A stretch of 64,000 nucleotides of DNA from Methylomonas sp. EFPC3 (GTDB lineage Bacteria; Pseudomonadota; Gammaproteobacteria; Methylococcales; Methylomonadaceae), in the NCBI RefSeq assembly GCF_029643245.1, contig NZ_CP116398.1, positions 372,001 to 436,000 on the forward strand, written 5' to 3'. The translations under genes were made by a program, and so were the position numbers. This document shows, piece after piece, positions 56,335 to 64,000 of the stretch. Positions within the stretch are counted from its first letter, which is position 1; each line of letters starts with the position of its first letter. The notes under the pieces were generated by a model that was not told the DNA's origin, did no database searches, and saw only the letters and a list, made by a program, of their open reading frames with translations.

Positions 56335-57071
56335 AGCAGGTTTTTCTGCTGTTGTGTCTGGCTAATGTATTATTTTTTTTCTGGAAGCTCCATTTTGGTG
56401 CGTCGACGCCGGCCAACCAAGTCCAGGCCGTTCTGCCGTCGATTGTACTGGTTGCCGAACGGGATGCCGCGCTCCGTAGCGTGGCGATTTCGCGGGTCCT
56501 GGATCGCGATGCCGCCGAACTGCAACGCTTGGCCGCGCCCGCCGCTTTTGCGGCGTCTAAGCCAAAACAATTGGCGGGTGCCGCGGTTAAATCCGAAAAA
56601 AAATCGCTTCCGGCGGCAGCCGGGAAACCGGAGCCGGTTCGAGTGATTTGTTACGAAGCGGGGCCGTTCAGCGACGACCGCGAATTGCAGCGCTGGCTGC
56701 GCGGCAAACCCTTGCTTTTCACGAAGCCGTTTGTGCGCGAAACGACGGTTTCCGCCGATTACCAGCTCTACTTGCCCCCGGCCAAGGATGCGGAACAGGC
56801 TCGGCTTAACAAGTTGACGTTGCACGCCAAAGGCATTGACGACGTCTGGATGGTTCCGGACGGAGAGATTAAAGGCGCGCTATCTTTGGGTGTATTTGTC
56901 GATAGAGCGAGAGCGCTGGCGTTTAAGGAGCAACTTGCCGCGCGTGGTGTCCGGGCGGAGCTTAGGCAGCGCAGCAAAACCCGTCAGGCTTTATTCCTGC
57001 ATTTCGGCACCGCTGCCGCTTTTCCGGGGAGCGGCGGATATCAGCGGATTCCGGCTGCGGATTGCAAATAG
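56331..57071 (+). CDS. SPOR-domain membrane protein
   Basis: 246 residues: N-terminal transmembrane helix, Ala/Lys/Pro-rich linker, and a C-terminal SPOR-like domain with L-G-V-F-V-D-R-A-R-A-L-A and A-E-L-R. SPOR domains bind septal peptidoglycan. It overlaps coaX by 4 bases; a SPOR gene after coaX is common. Confidence 0.8.
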   Translation: MKQVFLLLCLANVLFFFWKLHFGASTPANQVQAVLPSIVLVAERDAALRSVAISRVLDRDAAELQRLAAPAAFAASKPKQLAGAAVKSEKKSLPAAAGKPEPVRVICYEAGPFSDDRELQRWLRGKPLLFTKPFVRETTVSADYQLYLPPAKDAEQARLNKLTLHAKGIDDVWMVPDGEIKGALSLGVFVDRARALAFKEQLAARGVRAELRQRSKTRQALFLHFGTAAAFPGSGGYQRIPAADCK

Positions 57072-57190
57072 CGCCAAAATGGCGCAGCCGAAACGCGAAT
57101 GACTTAAATTCCCGGAATTTGTGTCAGCTTATTTTACATTGGCTACTGTTCGGGCGAGCTAATTCCTTGAAATCCGGGGGCTGTAAATTT

Positions 57191-57206
57191 TGGCACGTTT
57201 TTTGTA
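57191..57206 (+). promoter_or_regulatory. Sigma-54 promoter of the VPLPA-CTERM gene
   Basis: TGGCACGTTTTTTGTA: GG-N10-GT with a perfect TGGCACG -24 element. It lies about 135 bases before the ATG at 57338. A 27-base imperfect dyad sits at 57100-57126, about 75-90 bases upstream, the typical place for an enhancer-binding protein. Confidence 0.7.
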
Positions 57207-57337
57207 TAATTCATTTTGGAGTGGAGGCTGCGGTCTTTGCTCTCGGCTTGGGGGCGGCAATTTCGGAAAAATCGTCAATTCCAGCTGTGTGGCCAGATGG
57301 ATGGCCGTTTGTTAACGTTAATTAATGGGGAATATCC

Positions 57338-57835
57338 ATGAAAACGCTTCTATCTTTAAGACTGTGGCTTGCTGTGTGCCTGTTTGCAGTTTCGACTGCA
57401 AGTTCGGCAGGTATTATTTGGGAATCGACCGATGGGAACAGCAACTTTTTGGGCGTGAGTTTTTCATCTCCGTTTCCCAGTGGTGATACCTTCGGTATCT
57501 TCGCGGCGAACGCGGATTTAAGCATTGCCTCTCCGTTGTATTCTTTTAGCGGAGTCGGTAGCTATTCGCCAGCCGGCGCGTTCAAATTCGGTTTGTGGAC
57601 CGGCGGTAAATGGGTCAGCGAAGATGCCAATTATGGCTTTAGCGGCAACACCTATTTGTTGTCTTTCACCAAAGCAGGTTTGACCAATACCCTTAGCTTG
57701 CTGTACGGCTTCGATATCAAGCCTGCGGCTGACCAAAGCGGTGGTTCTGTGGTTCCACTTCCTGCCTCTATTTGGTTCATGACAAGCGCTTTGTTGGGTT
57801 TTCTCTACAACACACGTCGTAAAACCTTGGCTTAA
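57338..57835 (+). CDS. VPLPA-CTERM sorting domain-containing protein
   Basis: 165 residues. Signal peptide 1-24, Ser/Gly/aromatic-rich body and a C-terminal V-P-L-P-A, hydrophobic helix (F-M-T-S-A-L-L-G-F-L-Y), N-T-R-R-K tail. VPLPA-CTERM is a PEP-CTERM variant, commonly assigned to its own exosortase. A rho-independent terminator follows. Confidence 0.8.
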   Translation: MKTLLSLRLWLAVCLFAVSTASSAGIIWESTDGNSNFLGVSFSSPFPSGDTFGIFAANADLSIASPLYSFSGVGSYSPAGAFKFGLWTGGKWVSEDANYGFSGNTYLLSFTKAGLTNTLSLLYGFDIKPAADQSGGSVVPLPASIWFMTSALLGFLYNTRRKTLA

Positions 57836-57856
57836 GCGCAAGCTTAAGTTCTCTGA

Positions 57857-57890
57857 GAGCCGGACGAGGGTATCCTCACCGGCTTTTTTT
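57857..57890 (+). terminator. Terminator after the VPLPA-CTERM gene
   Basis: Stem AGCCGG ... CCGGCT with an inner paired GAGGGTATCCTC and a run of seven Ts. The T-run lies about 50 bases after the stop. Confidence 0.8.
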
Positions 57891-57986
57891 ATGTCCGCCG
57901 GAAATCTGCGGTATCGGAACGCTTGGGGTCGGTAACGCCCAAGCGTACTGTCTGTCGTAGTCGGCAATACCGTTATCCTTGTCTTA

Positions 57987-60107
57987 CTAGCCACCGCTAA
58001 CCATCAGGTTGCGGGCCTGCTCTTTCAGCGCAATCGCTCGGCGCAGCAGACCGGTTTTGCCCGGAAAAAATCGGTTGCAGGCCATTGCCTCCAGATTCAA
58101 TGCTTGCTGCAATTTTTCCAAAGCTTCCGGATAGGGATTGATTACCGCTTGCTGTAATACCTCCACCGCGTCCTGAGTGTCGGCGATTGCCAGCTTCAGG
58201 GACTTCATACTTTGTTCGCCATTCTGTTCCAACGCTTTTTTGTCCAACGAATTGGAGCTGCGGATGTTTTCCAGCACATTGATCGTACGGAGGAACATTG
58301 CTACGGCTATTACTTGCGACGAATCCAATTTGCCTTGCCGATTCGCTTTACTAGAGGTAAATGCGCCGGGCGAGCTGTTGAAGGCATCGGAGCTGTAGTA
58401 GGCGACGCTTTCTTCCAGCGTCGTTACGCTGTTGTTGTGAAAGAACGGTGCGGTGTCGGCCGCTTCGACCAAGGACGGCGTATTGAAACGGTTCAAGCCC
58501 TGGTGTCCTGCCGGTCGCGAGGTAGTACCGCTCGGCGCAACGCTGCCGTCGCTAAAACAGACTTCGTCATAATTCGGGCCGCAGTCGTTTTGTTGGATCT
58601 GACCGAAGCCACCGTCATAGGCCAGCGTCGGGTCTGCCAAATGGTGCAATTGGTCGCGCATTCGTTCCACACCGGTATCGCGGGTCGGATTGGCATTGGT
58701 GGTCGAACTGATGCCGCCGGCATTGGAATGGCAGCCGTTACAGTTTGCCGTGGCGCCGAAAATCACCGAGCCGTCGGCCGCTTTCGGATTGTTCTTGGTA
58801 TTGAACAACATCAGGCCGTTTTGCACCAAAGGGGATTTGAAATACATATTGGCCAGATTCAATTCGCCGCTACGCCCCAATGACAGCATATAGGCTTCCA
58901 AGGCGTCGAGTTCGTCTTCGCTGGGTAATCTGAAATCGATGTTTTCGGCCCGGATCAATGTTTTCGGCATGTGCTGCTTGATCGCGCCTTTGGCGAAGTC
59001 ACGCAAGGAGCCCCCATCCGGCGCGCCATCACCGGACCAGCCTATGGCTTCGGTGTGCCTGCCGGATTGCTGCGCTTCTTCATCGTGGCGTTTGAAGTAT
59101 TCTTCGTCCTGCGGAAACTCGCCGTTGCCGTAACCAGGATTTACGGCACGCTCGAAGGTGAGGGTATTGGCCATGCCCAACAGATGGGGAGAACTGCGCA
59201 TCACCGGTGGCCGGTCGAAGCCGTCGGCGTGGGCGACGAACAAGGCAAACTGGCGCATTAGTGCCGGCTTTTCCAGATCGGCCAATTCCGGCCGGGTTTC
59301 GGCGACGAACAGCGGGTCGCTTTTCGGTAACTTGGCGATGTAACTCGGGTCGATCGTGTGATTGTTATCCGGCCGGTGGCAGGTGGCGCAGGTACGTCCG
59401 TTGCCGCCGAAAGTCTCTTCTGTAAATATTTTTTGGCCGCGGGCTATCAGCTGCGCTAACTGCGGTTCGCTCCCGAAATTGCCGGCTTGAGCGGTCTTCG
59501 GCAGTAAGAATTCGAACGGCAGGCGATTCGCGGCGATCTCGCCGCCGGCGGCAGCCAAGTTCGCGCCCGGCCAGTCGTGCTCGGTGAAATAAAGCCGCTG
59601 CAGCAGGTTGGGCGAGCCGAACAGCAGGCCGCCGTTTTCGGGAGAGGTTCCGGCTTGGACGACTGCCGCGCCGTCAAGCGTAAAGTTCCGCATTCGCTGC
59701 GGGTCGAGTTGCAGCGTCAAACCATGGCGGCCCGCCGCCGGCTCCAGTTGGCCGACGCGCAATCCTTGCCGAGACTGCTGATGATTGTCCAGCAACCAAA
59801 GTTCGTATTGGCCGGTTTCCGGTAAACCCGATACCGTTGCCTGCAAGCGCCCGGTGCGCAGATTCAGTTGAAGGTGGCCGGCGGCCGGGCTGAAGCTTGC
59901 GGACAATGCCTTGGAATAGCTCAAGCCGATTTGCAAGCTGTCCGGACTGGAGGATTGTTCGTGAGCATATTTCCAGCGCTGGTACAGCCGGCTTAAAACT
60001 TCCGGGTCGCCGTGGCCGGTAAATGGCGCTTCCGGGGTTGGCGTCACCATGGTTCCGATGCCAAGCGCAGCCGAGAATGCCAGCGCGCGTTTATAGCGTA
60101 TTTTCAT
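57987..60107 (-). CDS. Di-heme c-type cytochrome / cytochrome c peroxidase-family protein with N-terminal extension
   Basis: 706 residues. Signal peptide followed by an unusual roughly 200-residue N-terminal region (including L-P-E-T-G-Q-Y-E-L-W-L-L-D, reminiscent of anti-sigma or adhesion-like folds). Two CxxCH motifs: C-A-T-C-H at 240-244 and C-N-G-C-H at 456-460, in a CcpA/MauG-like architecture. It may be an outer-surface cytochrome. It is much longer than CcpA (about 340). Methanotrophs are known to carry surface cytochromes of this type. A good sigma-54 element lies 100 bases upstream, and no partner gene is adjacent. Confidence 0.8.
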   Translation of the reverse strand: MKIRYKRALAFSAALGIGTMVTPTPEAPFTGHGDPEVLSRLYQRWKYAHEQSSSPDSLQIGLSYSKALSASFSPAAGHLQLNLRTGRLQATVSGLPETGQYELWLLDNHQQSRQGLRVGQLEPAAGRHGLTLQLDPQRMRNFTLDGAAVVQAGTSPENGGLLFGSPNLLQRLYFTEHDWPGANLAAAGGEIAANRLPFEFLLPKTAQAGNFGSEPQLAQLIARGQKIFTEETFGGNGRTCATCHRPDNNHTIDPSYIAKLPKSDPLFVAETRPELADLEKPALMRQFALFVAHADGFDRPPVMRSSPHLLGMANTLTFERAVNPGYGNGEFPQDEEYFKRHDEEAQQSGRHTEAIGWSGDGAPDGGSLRDFAKGAIKQHMPKTLIRAENIDFRLPSEDELDALEAYMLSLGRSGELNLANMYFKSPLVQNGLMLFNTKNNPKAADGSVIFGATANCNGCHSNAGGISSTTNANPTRDTGVERMRDQLHHLADPTLAYDGGFGQIQQNDCGPNYDEVCFSDGSVAPSGTTSRPAGHQGLNRFNTPSLVEAADTAPFFHNNSVTTLEESVAYYSSDAFNSSPGAFTSSKANRQGKLDSSQVIAVAMFLRTINVLENIRSSNSLDKKALEQNGEQSMKSLKLAIADTQDAVEVLQQAVINPYPEALEKLQQALNLEAMACNRFFPGKTGLLRRAIALKEQARNLMVSGG

Positions 60108-60207
60108 AATGTTATCCGTCGTTGTTCAGGCCATGCGATTGAGCCGATGGTGTAGAAGGCAGCGGTGCGGCTACCTCGGACCGGGCGGTCAATTGATAGT
60201 TGCGGAT

Positions 60208-60223
60208 AGCAATAGCCATGCCT
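60208..60223 (-). promoter_or_regulatory. Sigma-54 promoter of the di-heme cytochrome gene
   Basis: On the minus strand AGGCATGGCTATTGCT: GG-N10-GC with TTGCT -12 element and GGCATG at -24. It is about 100 bases upstream of the ATG at 60107. Confidence 0.7.
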
Positions 60224-60867
60224 ATTTTATATAAATCCTTTATAAATCAAAATTTTGGCGTTTTTTGTCTGGCGATCGGCTTGCACGGGAAAATCGGCGG
60301 TTTGCTATCGACTATCGTTTCCGCGAGTTTTCCAGTGTTAGGCGGCGCGACTGAAAACCTAAGGATTGCGCGGTTTTCGAGGGTGTGGATCTCAGTATCC
60401 GATCGTCCGATAGTGGCGGTACCCGATTCGCGCTGTTGCCCGGATGCAGGTGCCGGGTAAATCCAAATTATGTGATATCGCGCACACACTAAGTGAAATC
60501 ACACAATATGTGTGTTTTTTATGCATTTGCAGGCGACTTGCGGTTGGCCAACCGGACTTACACAAACGGTGTCTATGGGTAATTCATTAGTTAAAACAAA
60601 GGACTAGAGTATGCGTTGCAGCTTAGGCCTGCCGGGCACTTAGCCGTCGTTACCCAGCTGTTTTCCGGCTGCACCGCGGTACCGATGCCGGATCGGCTGG
60701 TAACCGTTTTTTGCTGTGAATGTTTAATAAGTTAATGAATTTAATCAGGTATTAGTGTTGATTTGTCGTGCTGGCCAAGGCGTTGCCGCAGACGGCCAAT
60801 ACTGCGGCAAAATCCGCAAGTCTTGGTTGGATTGATTGTAACTTATTGAAAATTAATTAAAAAAAAT

Positions 60868-60883
60868 AGGTACAAATTGTGCT
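60868..60883 (+). promoter_or_regulatory. Candidate sigma-54 promoter upstream of the riboswitch
   Basis: AGGTACAAATTGTGCT: GG at 60869-60870, ten bases, GC at 60881-60882. The predicted start site (about 60893) falls just before the GEMM-like RNA. The -12 TTGC is GTGC, so the match is imperfect. Confidence 0.5.
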
Positions 60884-60911
60884 TTCTCATTCGAGTGATA
60901 ACGGAAGCGAT

Positions 60912-60994
60912 ATCACCTCCGGGAAAAAGCCGAACCTGCCGCGAGGAGGAGACGGAAATTCAGGGGTCTCACGGCGAGACGGCCTGACTGCCCT
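60912..60994 (+). ncRNA. Probable cyclic-di-GMP-I (GEMM-I) riboswitch
   Basis: Core GEMM features are visible in order: A-rich segment and GCCGAACC, then CCTGCC-GCGA-GGAGG (a GNRA tetraloop-capped P1b hairpin at 60935-60949), GACGGAAA, and a P2 hairpin CAGGGGTCTC/GAGACGGCCTG with a C-rich loop (60961-60985), ending near GACTGCC. These match the GEMM-I pattern (G-C-A-A-A-C-C ... G-A-C-G-C-A-A-A ... G-G-T-x-C-C) with some substitutions. It lies 55 bases before the VPLPA-CTERM start, in a position to control it. Confidence 0.65.
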
Positions 60995-61048
60995 GGACTA
61001 GGCAATTATGCAATTTCTTCACTTCGAATCAGTTATTGAGGCATCAAT

Positions 61049-62056
61049 ATGATAGGCATTAATCAACAGAGCTTACGCCGCGCAATTCTGGCTGCGCTCG
61101 GCGCCAGCGTTATGGCCGCTTATTCCGGACAGGCCGCCGCTATTAGTCCGGCCAGTCTGGGTGTTATCGACGCTGGCGACAGCGCTAGCTTATCCGGCAA
61201 GGCGCCGAAAAGGGCTTGGGCTGACTACGGTACCGGTTTTAACTACGGTTGGACCCATACGCCACCCTTCAGGATTTTTCAAGTCGGCGATGATGCCGAC
61301 GCCGCCGCGGGTACTCGATTCGATGTCACGGTCAATCTGAAACAAAACGGCGGCACGGCGCCGATGAACTATCCGGGATTTTCGATCTGGACCAGTGGAA
61401 CCGCGCCCATGGTTACCGGTGCCGCCGACGGCAGCGGTTACGGACATGCCTGGAGTCAGGTGCGCGGGCCTTACGATGGCGGTGTCGCCGGTTACGTCGC
61501 GCCTCCCGGCCTGGGCGGCACGGGATTGCTGGGGGTGCCCGGCGCCGATTTGACTCAGGGTAGCAACGGCTGGCTGGGTGAAGGCGGCGGCGGAAACATA
61601 GTCCGCGGCCATGACGGATGGATCGGTTATGCCAATGCCGGCTACTCCTTCACTAACGGCGATGGCGATAAGATTCAAGGTCTGCTCGCGGGTGCCACCA
61701 ACCCCGGAAATGTCGGTCAATACGGCGGCGGTGCCAGCGATCCGCTGAATGGTACGGCACTCACCAACGTCAACCAAGATTCACCCTACGTCTACACCGG
61801 TTTCGCGACCCTGAGTGCCGGCGAGGCGATGTTGACCCTGCAGGGCTTGAAAGCCGGTTATTACTTGATCGGCTGGGCGGGTAGTTGCCCGGATGATAAT
61901 GCCAATGGTCAAAATTGCGGAATCGGTGCAGGCCAAAACTACATGTTGACTATCAACAATACCGGAGTCAGTGCGGTGCCGTTGCCCGGAGCTGTCTGGA
62001 TGTTCGGTTCGGCTCTATTGGGTTTTACCGCGTTAGGTCGAAAAAAACCGGTCTAG
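61049..62056 (+). CDS. VPLPA-CTERM sorting domain-containing protein
   Basis: 335 residues. Signal peptide (about 1-32), Gly/Ala/Asn-rich body, S-A-V-P-L-P-G-A-V-W-M hydrophobic helix and G-R-K-K-P-V C-terminal sorting tail. GAGG lies 9-12 bases upstream. Likely an exosortase substrate. Upstream sits the probable c-di-GMP riboswitch; downstream a di-heme cytochrome gene. Confidence 0.85.
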   Translation: MIGINQQSLRRAILAALGASVMAAYSGQAAAISPASLGVIDAGDSASLSGKAPKRAWADYGTGFNYGWTHTPPFRIFQVGDDADAAAGTRFDVTVNLKQNGGTAPMNYPGFSIWTSGTAPMVTGAADGSGYGHAWSQVRGPYDGGVAGYVAPPGLGGTGLLGVPGADLTQGSNGWLGEGGGGNIVRGHDGWIGYANAGYSFTNGDGDKIQGLLAGATNPGNVGQYGGGASDPLNGTALTNVNQDSPYVYTGFATLSAGEAMLTLQGLKAGYYLIGWAGSCPDDNANGQNCGIGAGQNYMLTINNTGVSAVPLPGAVWMFGSALLGFTALGRKKPV

Positions 62057-62331
62057 CTTACAGCGCCAGCCTATCCGCTTTGCCGAATGGGGCGTGCTCG
62101 GGTAACAAGGTCCAAATGCCTTATGTCCGATGTTGCCCCGATTAGCTGGCGCTCACAATAATTTAGTGGTCGGTTCCCGGGGTTGTCTAGGTTGGGGCCG
62201 GCCCTGATTTCTTTGGTTTCGACTGAACTGATGCAATCGAAGGCGTGCACAGGTTCAGTCTTTATCCGACTCCCAGACCGGAGCTAAAGCAGATGCGGCG
62301 CCGGGTGAATAGCGGGTTTTACGAGGCAGGT

Positions 62332-64000
62332 ATGAAGGTATTTCCGAGAATCTTTTTAATAGCGATCGCTTCGCTGGCGGCGCTGCCGGTGGCGGCCCAC
62401 GGACCGGTTCCGGTATCGTTACAGCGGGTACCGGTGCCGCCGGTGCCAGGTTTGTTGGACGGTTCCAGCCCGATCGTGGTGAATAAGGCGGCAGCGATTG
62501 CGTTGGGCAAGGCCTTATTTTGGGATATGAACGTCGGTAGCGACGGCATGGCCTGCGGGTCCTGCCATTTTCACGCCGGGGCCGACGCCCGGGTCAAAAA
62601 TCAGCTGAATCCCGGCGCCAAGAGCAGCAAAGCCAGCGGGCAGACGTTCGATACGTTGGCGTCGGGCGGTGGCGGCCCCAATCATACCTTGCGTTCGCAA
62701 GACTTTCCGCTGCACCGGCTGTCCGATCCGGCCGATAAATTCAGCGCCGTGACCTTTACCACCGATGATGTGGTGGCGTCGTCCGGTACCTTTAGCGGCG
62801 AATTCAAAGGTGCTTCGCGTTTCAGCGGCAGTACCGACCAATGTTCGCGTAGCGTCGATGCGGTATTTCACGTTAACCAAACCGGTACCCGGCGGGTGGA
62901 ACCGCGGAATGCGCCGACTGTAATCAATGCGGTGTTCAACCACCGCAATTTCTGGGACGGGCGGGCCAACAATATCTTTAACGGTAGCAGCCCCTGGGGC
63001 GAACGCGACCCGAATGCCGGGGTTTGGGTCAAACTCAATTCACGCTCGGTGATTAAAGAGAAGCTGCATCTGGAGAACTCGTCTCTAGCATCGTTGGCGA
63101 CGGCGCCGGGTTTGAGCGATACCGAAATGAGCTGCCGGCAGCGGACGTGGGCCGATATCGGCCGCAAACTGTTGGGACGCCAAGCCTTGCAACATCAGAA
63201 GGTGCACCACGAAGACAGTGTGTTGGGCCCCTATAGCTTGAGCAGCATCGGAAATCTAAAGCCCGGCCTGAATACGACCTATAAAAATCTGATCATGCAG
63301 GCTTTCAATGCCAAATACTGGTCTTATAGCGGCATCGGCCCGTTCGGTGCTCCGCCGGGACAAACCGCCTACAACCAAATGGAGGCCAATTTCCCGATGT
63401 TCTTCGGCTTGGCGCTCCAGCTTTACCAGTCGACCTTGGTGGCGGATCAATCGCCTTTCGATTTGAGCCCGGTGGATGGCAGTCTGCGCCCGACCTGGAC
63501 CAATATTGTCGGCGCCACGCCGGCCGAGACTGAGGCCAAGCGCCAAGCGCTGAAAGACGGCGGCAACTTGTTTTTCAACAATCATTGTAATTTGTGTCAT
63601 GCCGGCCCGAGCTTGAGTCTGGCCGCGGTCGCTACCAATGCGGCGTTGTTAAAGCCCGAGCCCGGCAAAACCTTCGGTTTGGCAGCGACGCCAATTTCGT
63701 ACGGACCGGATGCGTTCGGTCCTTCCGGCGGCGCGCGAGCAGCCGGCATGACCCAATATGTCAATCCGGTAACCCGGGATTTTAGTAGCGACGGCATGCC
63801 TTTGCTGATGGACTTGGGGTACATCAACACCGGTGTTGCCGATCCGAATGGCGATCCTGGAGTTGGCGGTCTCGACGATTTCGGCAATCCGCTATCCTTT
63901 GCCGCTCAGTACCTTCAGTATTTGCAGGACCGTCCCGCCGGGATCAAGGATCGTCTGGTTAAGGATATTCGCGCTTGCGATTTCATCACCGCGATCGCGA
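62332..64000 (+). CDS. Di-heme cytochrome c peroxidase-family protein, partial (runs off window)
   Basis: At least 556 residues, no stop before the window end. ATG 62332 has AGGCAGG just upstream; an in-frame ATG at 62293 would add 13 residues. Signal peptide 1-22 (A-A-L-P-V-A-A-H-G). Two CxxCH motifs: C75-G-S-C-H79 and C419-N-L-C-H423, with an R-N-A-P-T-V-I-N-A-V-F segment typical of CcpA/MauG proteins. Longer than classical CcpA; related in character to the 706-residue cytochrome upstream. It may follow the VPLPA-CTERM gene in one transcript, as the gap is 275 bases with no terminator seen. Confidence 0.8.
   Translation, partial: MKVFPRIFLIAIASLAALPVAAHGPVPVSLQRVPVPPVPGLLDGSSPIVVNKAAAIALGKALFWDMNVGSDGMACGSCHFHAGADARVKNQLNPGAKSSKASGQTFDTLASGGGGPNHTLRSQDFPLHRLSDPADKFSAVTFTTDDVVASSGTFSGEFKGASRFSGSTDQCSRSVDAVFHVNQTGTRRVEPRNAPTVINAVFNHRNFWDGRANNIFNGSSPWGERDPNAGVWVKLNSRSVIKEKLHLENSSLASLATAPGLSDTEMSCRQRTWADIGRKLLGRQALQHQKVHHEDSVLGPYSLSSIGNLKPGLNTTYKNLIMQAFNAKYWSYSGIGPFGAPPGQTAYNQMEANFPMFFGLALQLYQSTLVADQSPFDLSPVDGSLRPTWTNIVGATPAETEAKRQALKDGGNLFFNNHCNLCHAGPSLSLAAVATNAALLKPEPGKTFGLAATPISYGPDAFGPSGGARAAGMTQYVNPVTRDFSSDGMPLLMDLGYINTGVADPNGDPGVGGLDDFGNPLSFAAQYLQYLQDRPAGIKDRLVKDIRACDFITAIA

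Larger units (their letters stand above)
60108..61048. other. 941-base intergenic region with two divergent sigma-54 promoters and a riboswitch
   Basis: Holds the leftward promoter at 60208-60223, the rightward promoter at 60868-60883 and the riboswitch at about 60912-60994, listed separately. Also a perfect dyad TTGCCGCAG-N10-CTGCGGCAA at 60783-60810, and a weak ACACA-ATA-TGTGT hairpin followed by Ts near 60501-60520. Open frames over it are not supported as genes. Confidence 0.5.

Noticed and set aside
1-64000. CRISPR arrays, tRNA and rRNA genes, insertion sequences
   Set aside because: No regular repeat array, no tRNA cloverleaf or TTCGA-type loop with acceptor stem, and no transposase-like protein was found.

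Overview
The window reads as a chromosomal piece of a gammaproteobacterial methylotroph, most likely a Methylomonas-like type I methanotroph. The clues are an FchA-type methenyl-tetrahydrofolate cyclohydrolase, the pair 'dihydropteroate synthase-like protein + archaeal-type flavoprotein' that accompanies tetrahydromethanopterin-linked C1 metabolism, several PEP-CTERM/VPLPA-CTERM surface proteins, large secreted di-heme c-type cytochromes, and gammaproteobacterial housekeeping genes (ftsEX, lpxH, recG, spoT-rpoZ, bioBFHCD). The assignment rests on gene content only; there is no rRNA or tRNA in the window.

Layout: (1) 1-2900, minus strand: DevBCA/MacB-like tripartite ABC exporter. (2) 3156-12281: a cell-surface/exopolysaccharide island with a ThiF-like adenylyltransferase, a nitroreductase-like protein, a secreted TPR protein, a hexapeptide acyltransferase, a PEP-CTERM protein behind a sigma-54 promoter, a glycosyltransferase, a polyprenyl-phosphate sugar transferase and a trypsin-like protease. 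(3) 12676-23900: lpxH, cyclophilin, cysS, fchA, a PEP-CTERM/tail-collar operon, a radical SAM protein, a CPBP protease, a NifX-like pair, a GRDP-like protein and the methanopterin-linked pair. (4) 24104-32624: an atypical MinD-like ATPase, apbE, comF, the biotin operon bioBFHCD and bacteriohemerythrin. (5) 32873-43038: a cytochrome c oxidase locus (coxB, coxA, a 32-residue gene, cox11, coxC, DUF2909, surf1, a SCO-like gene, ctaA) that runs directly into the cell-division/secretion locus (ftsY, ftsE, ftsX). (6) 43131-57071: small secreted and membrane proteins, gamma carbonic anhydrase, ubiC, recG, ridA, spoT, rpoZ, a BepA-like protease, tusDC, a PilZ protein, birA, coaX and a SPOR protein. (7) 57338-64000: VPLPA-CTERM proteins and di-heme cytochromes, with sigma-54-type promoters and a probable cyclic-di-GMP (GEMM-I) riboswitch.

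The most striking observation is at 39004-40977: a single uninterrupted reading frame encodes a complete heme A synthase (CtaA/Cox15, four conserved His and two Cys pairs) joined through an acidic/Pro-Ala linker to a complete FtsY NG domain. If real, the SRP receptor of this organism is permanently anchored in the membrane by a respiratory-cofactor enzyme, and the two loci have been welded together with ctaB (usual next gene) missing from the junction.

A second theme is regulation. Three of the four PEP/VPLPA-CTERM genes, and one large di-heme cytochrome gene, are preceded by close GG-N10-GC sigma-54 promoter elements; the fourth PEP-CTERM gene has a weaker GG-N10-GA version. One of the VPLPA-CTERM genes also carries the probable c-di-GMP riboswitch. 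This fits published work on PEP-CTERM regulation by the PrsK/PrsR/RpoN system and suggests a co-regulated set of cell-surface genes.
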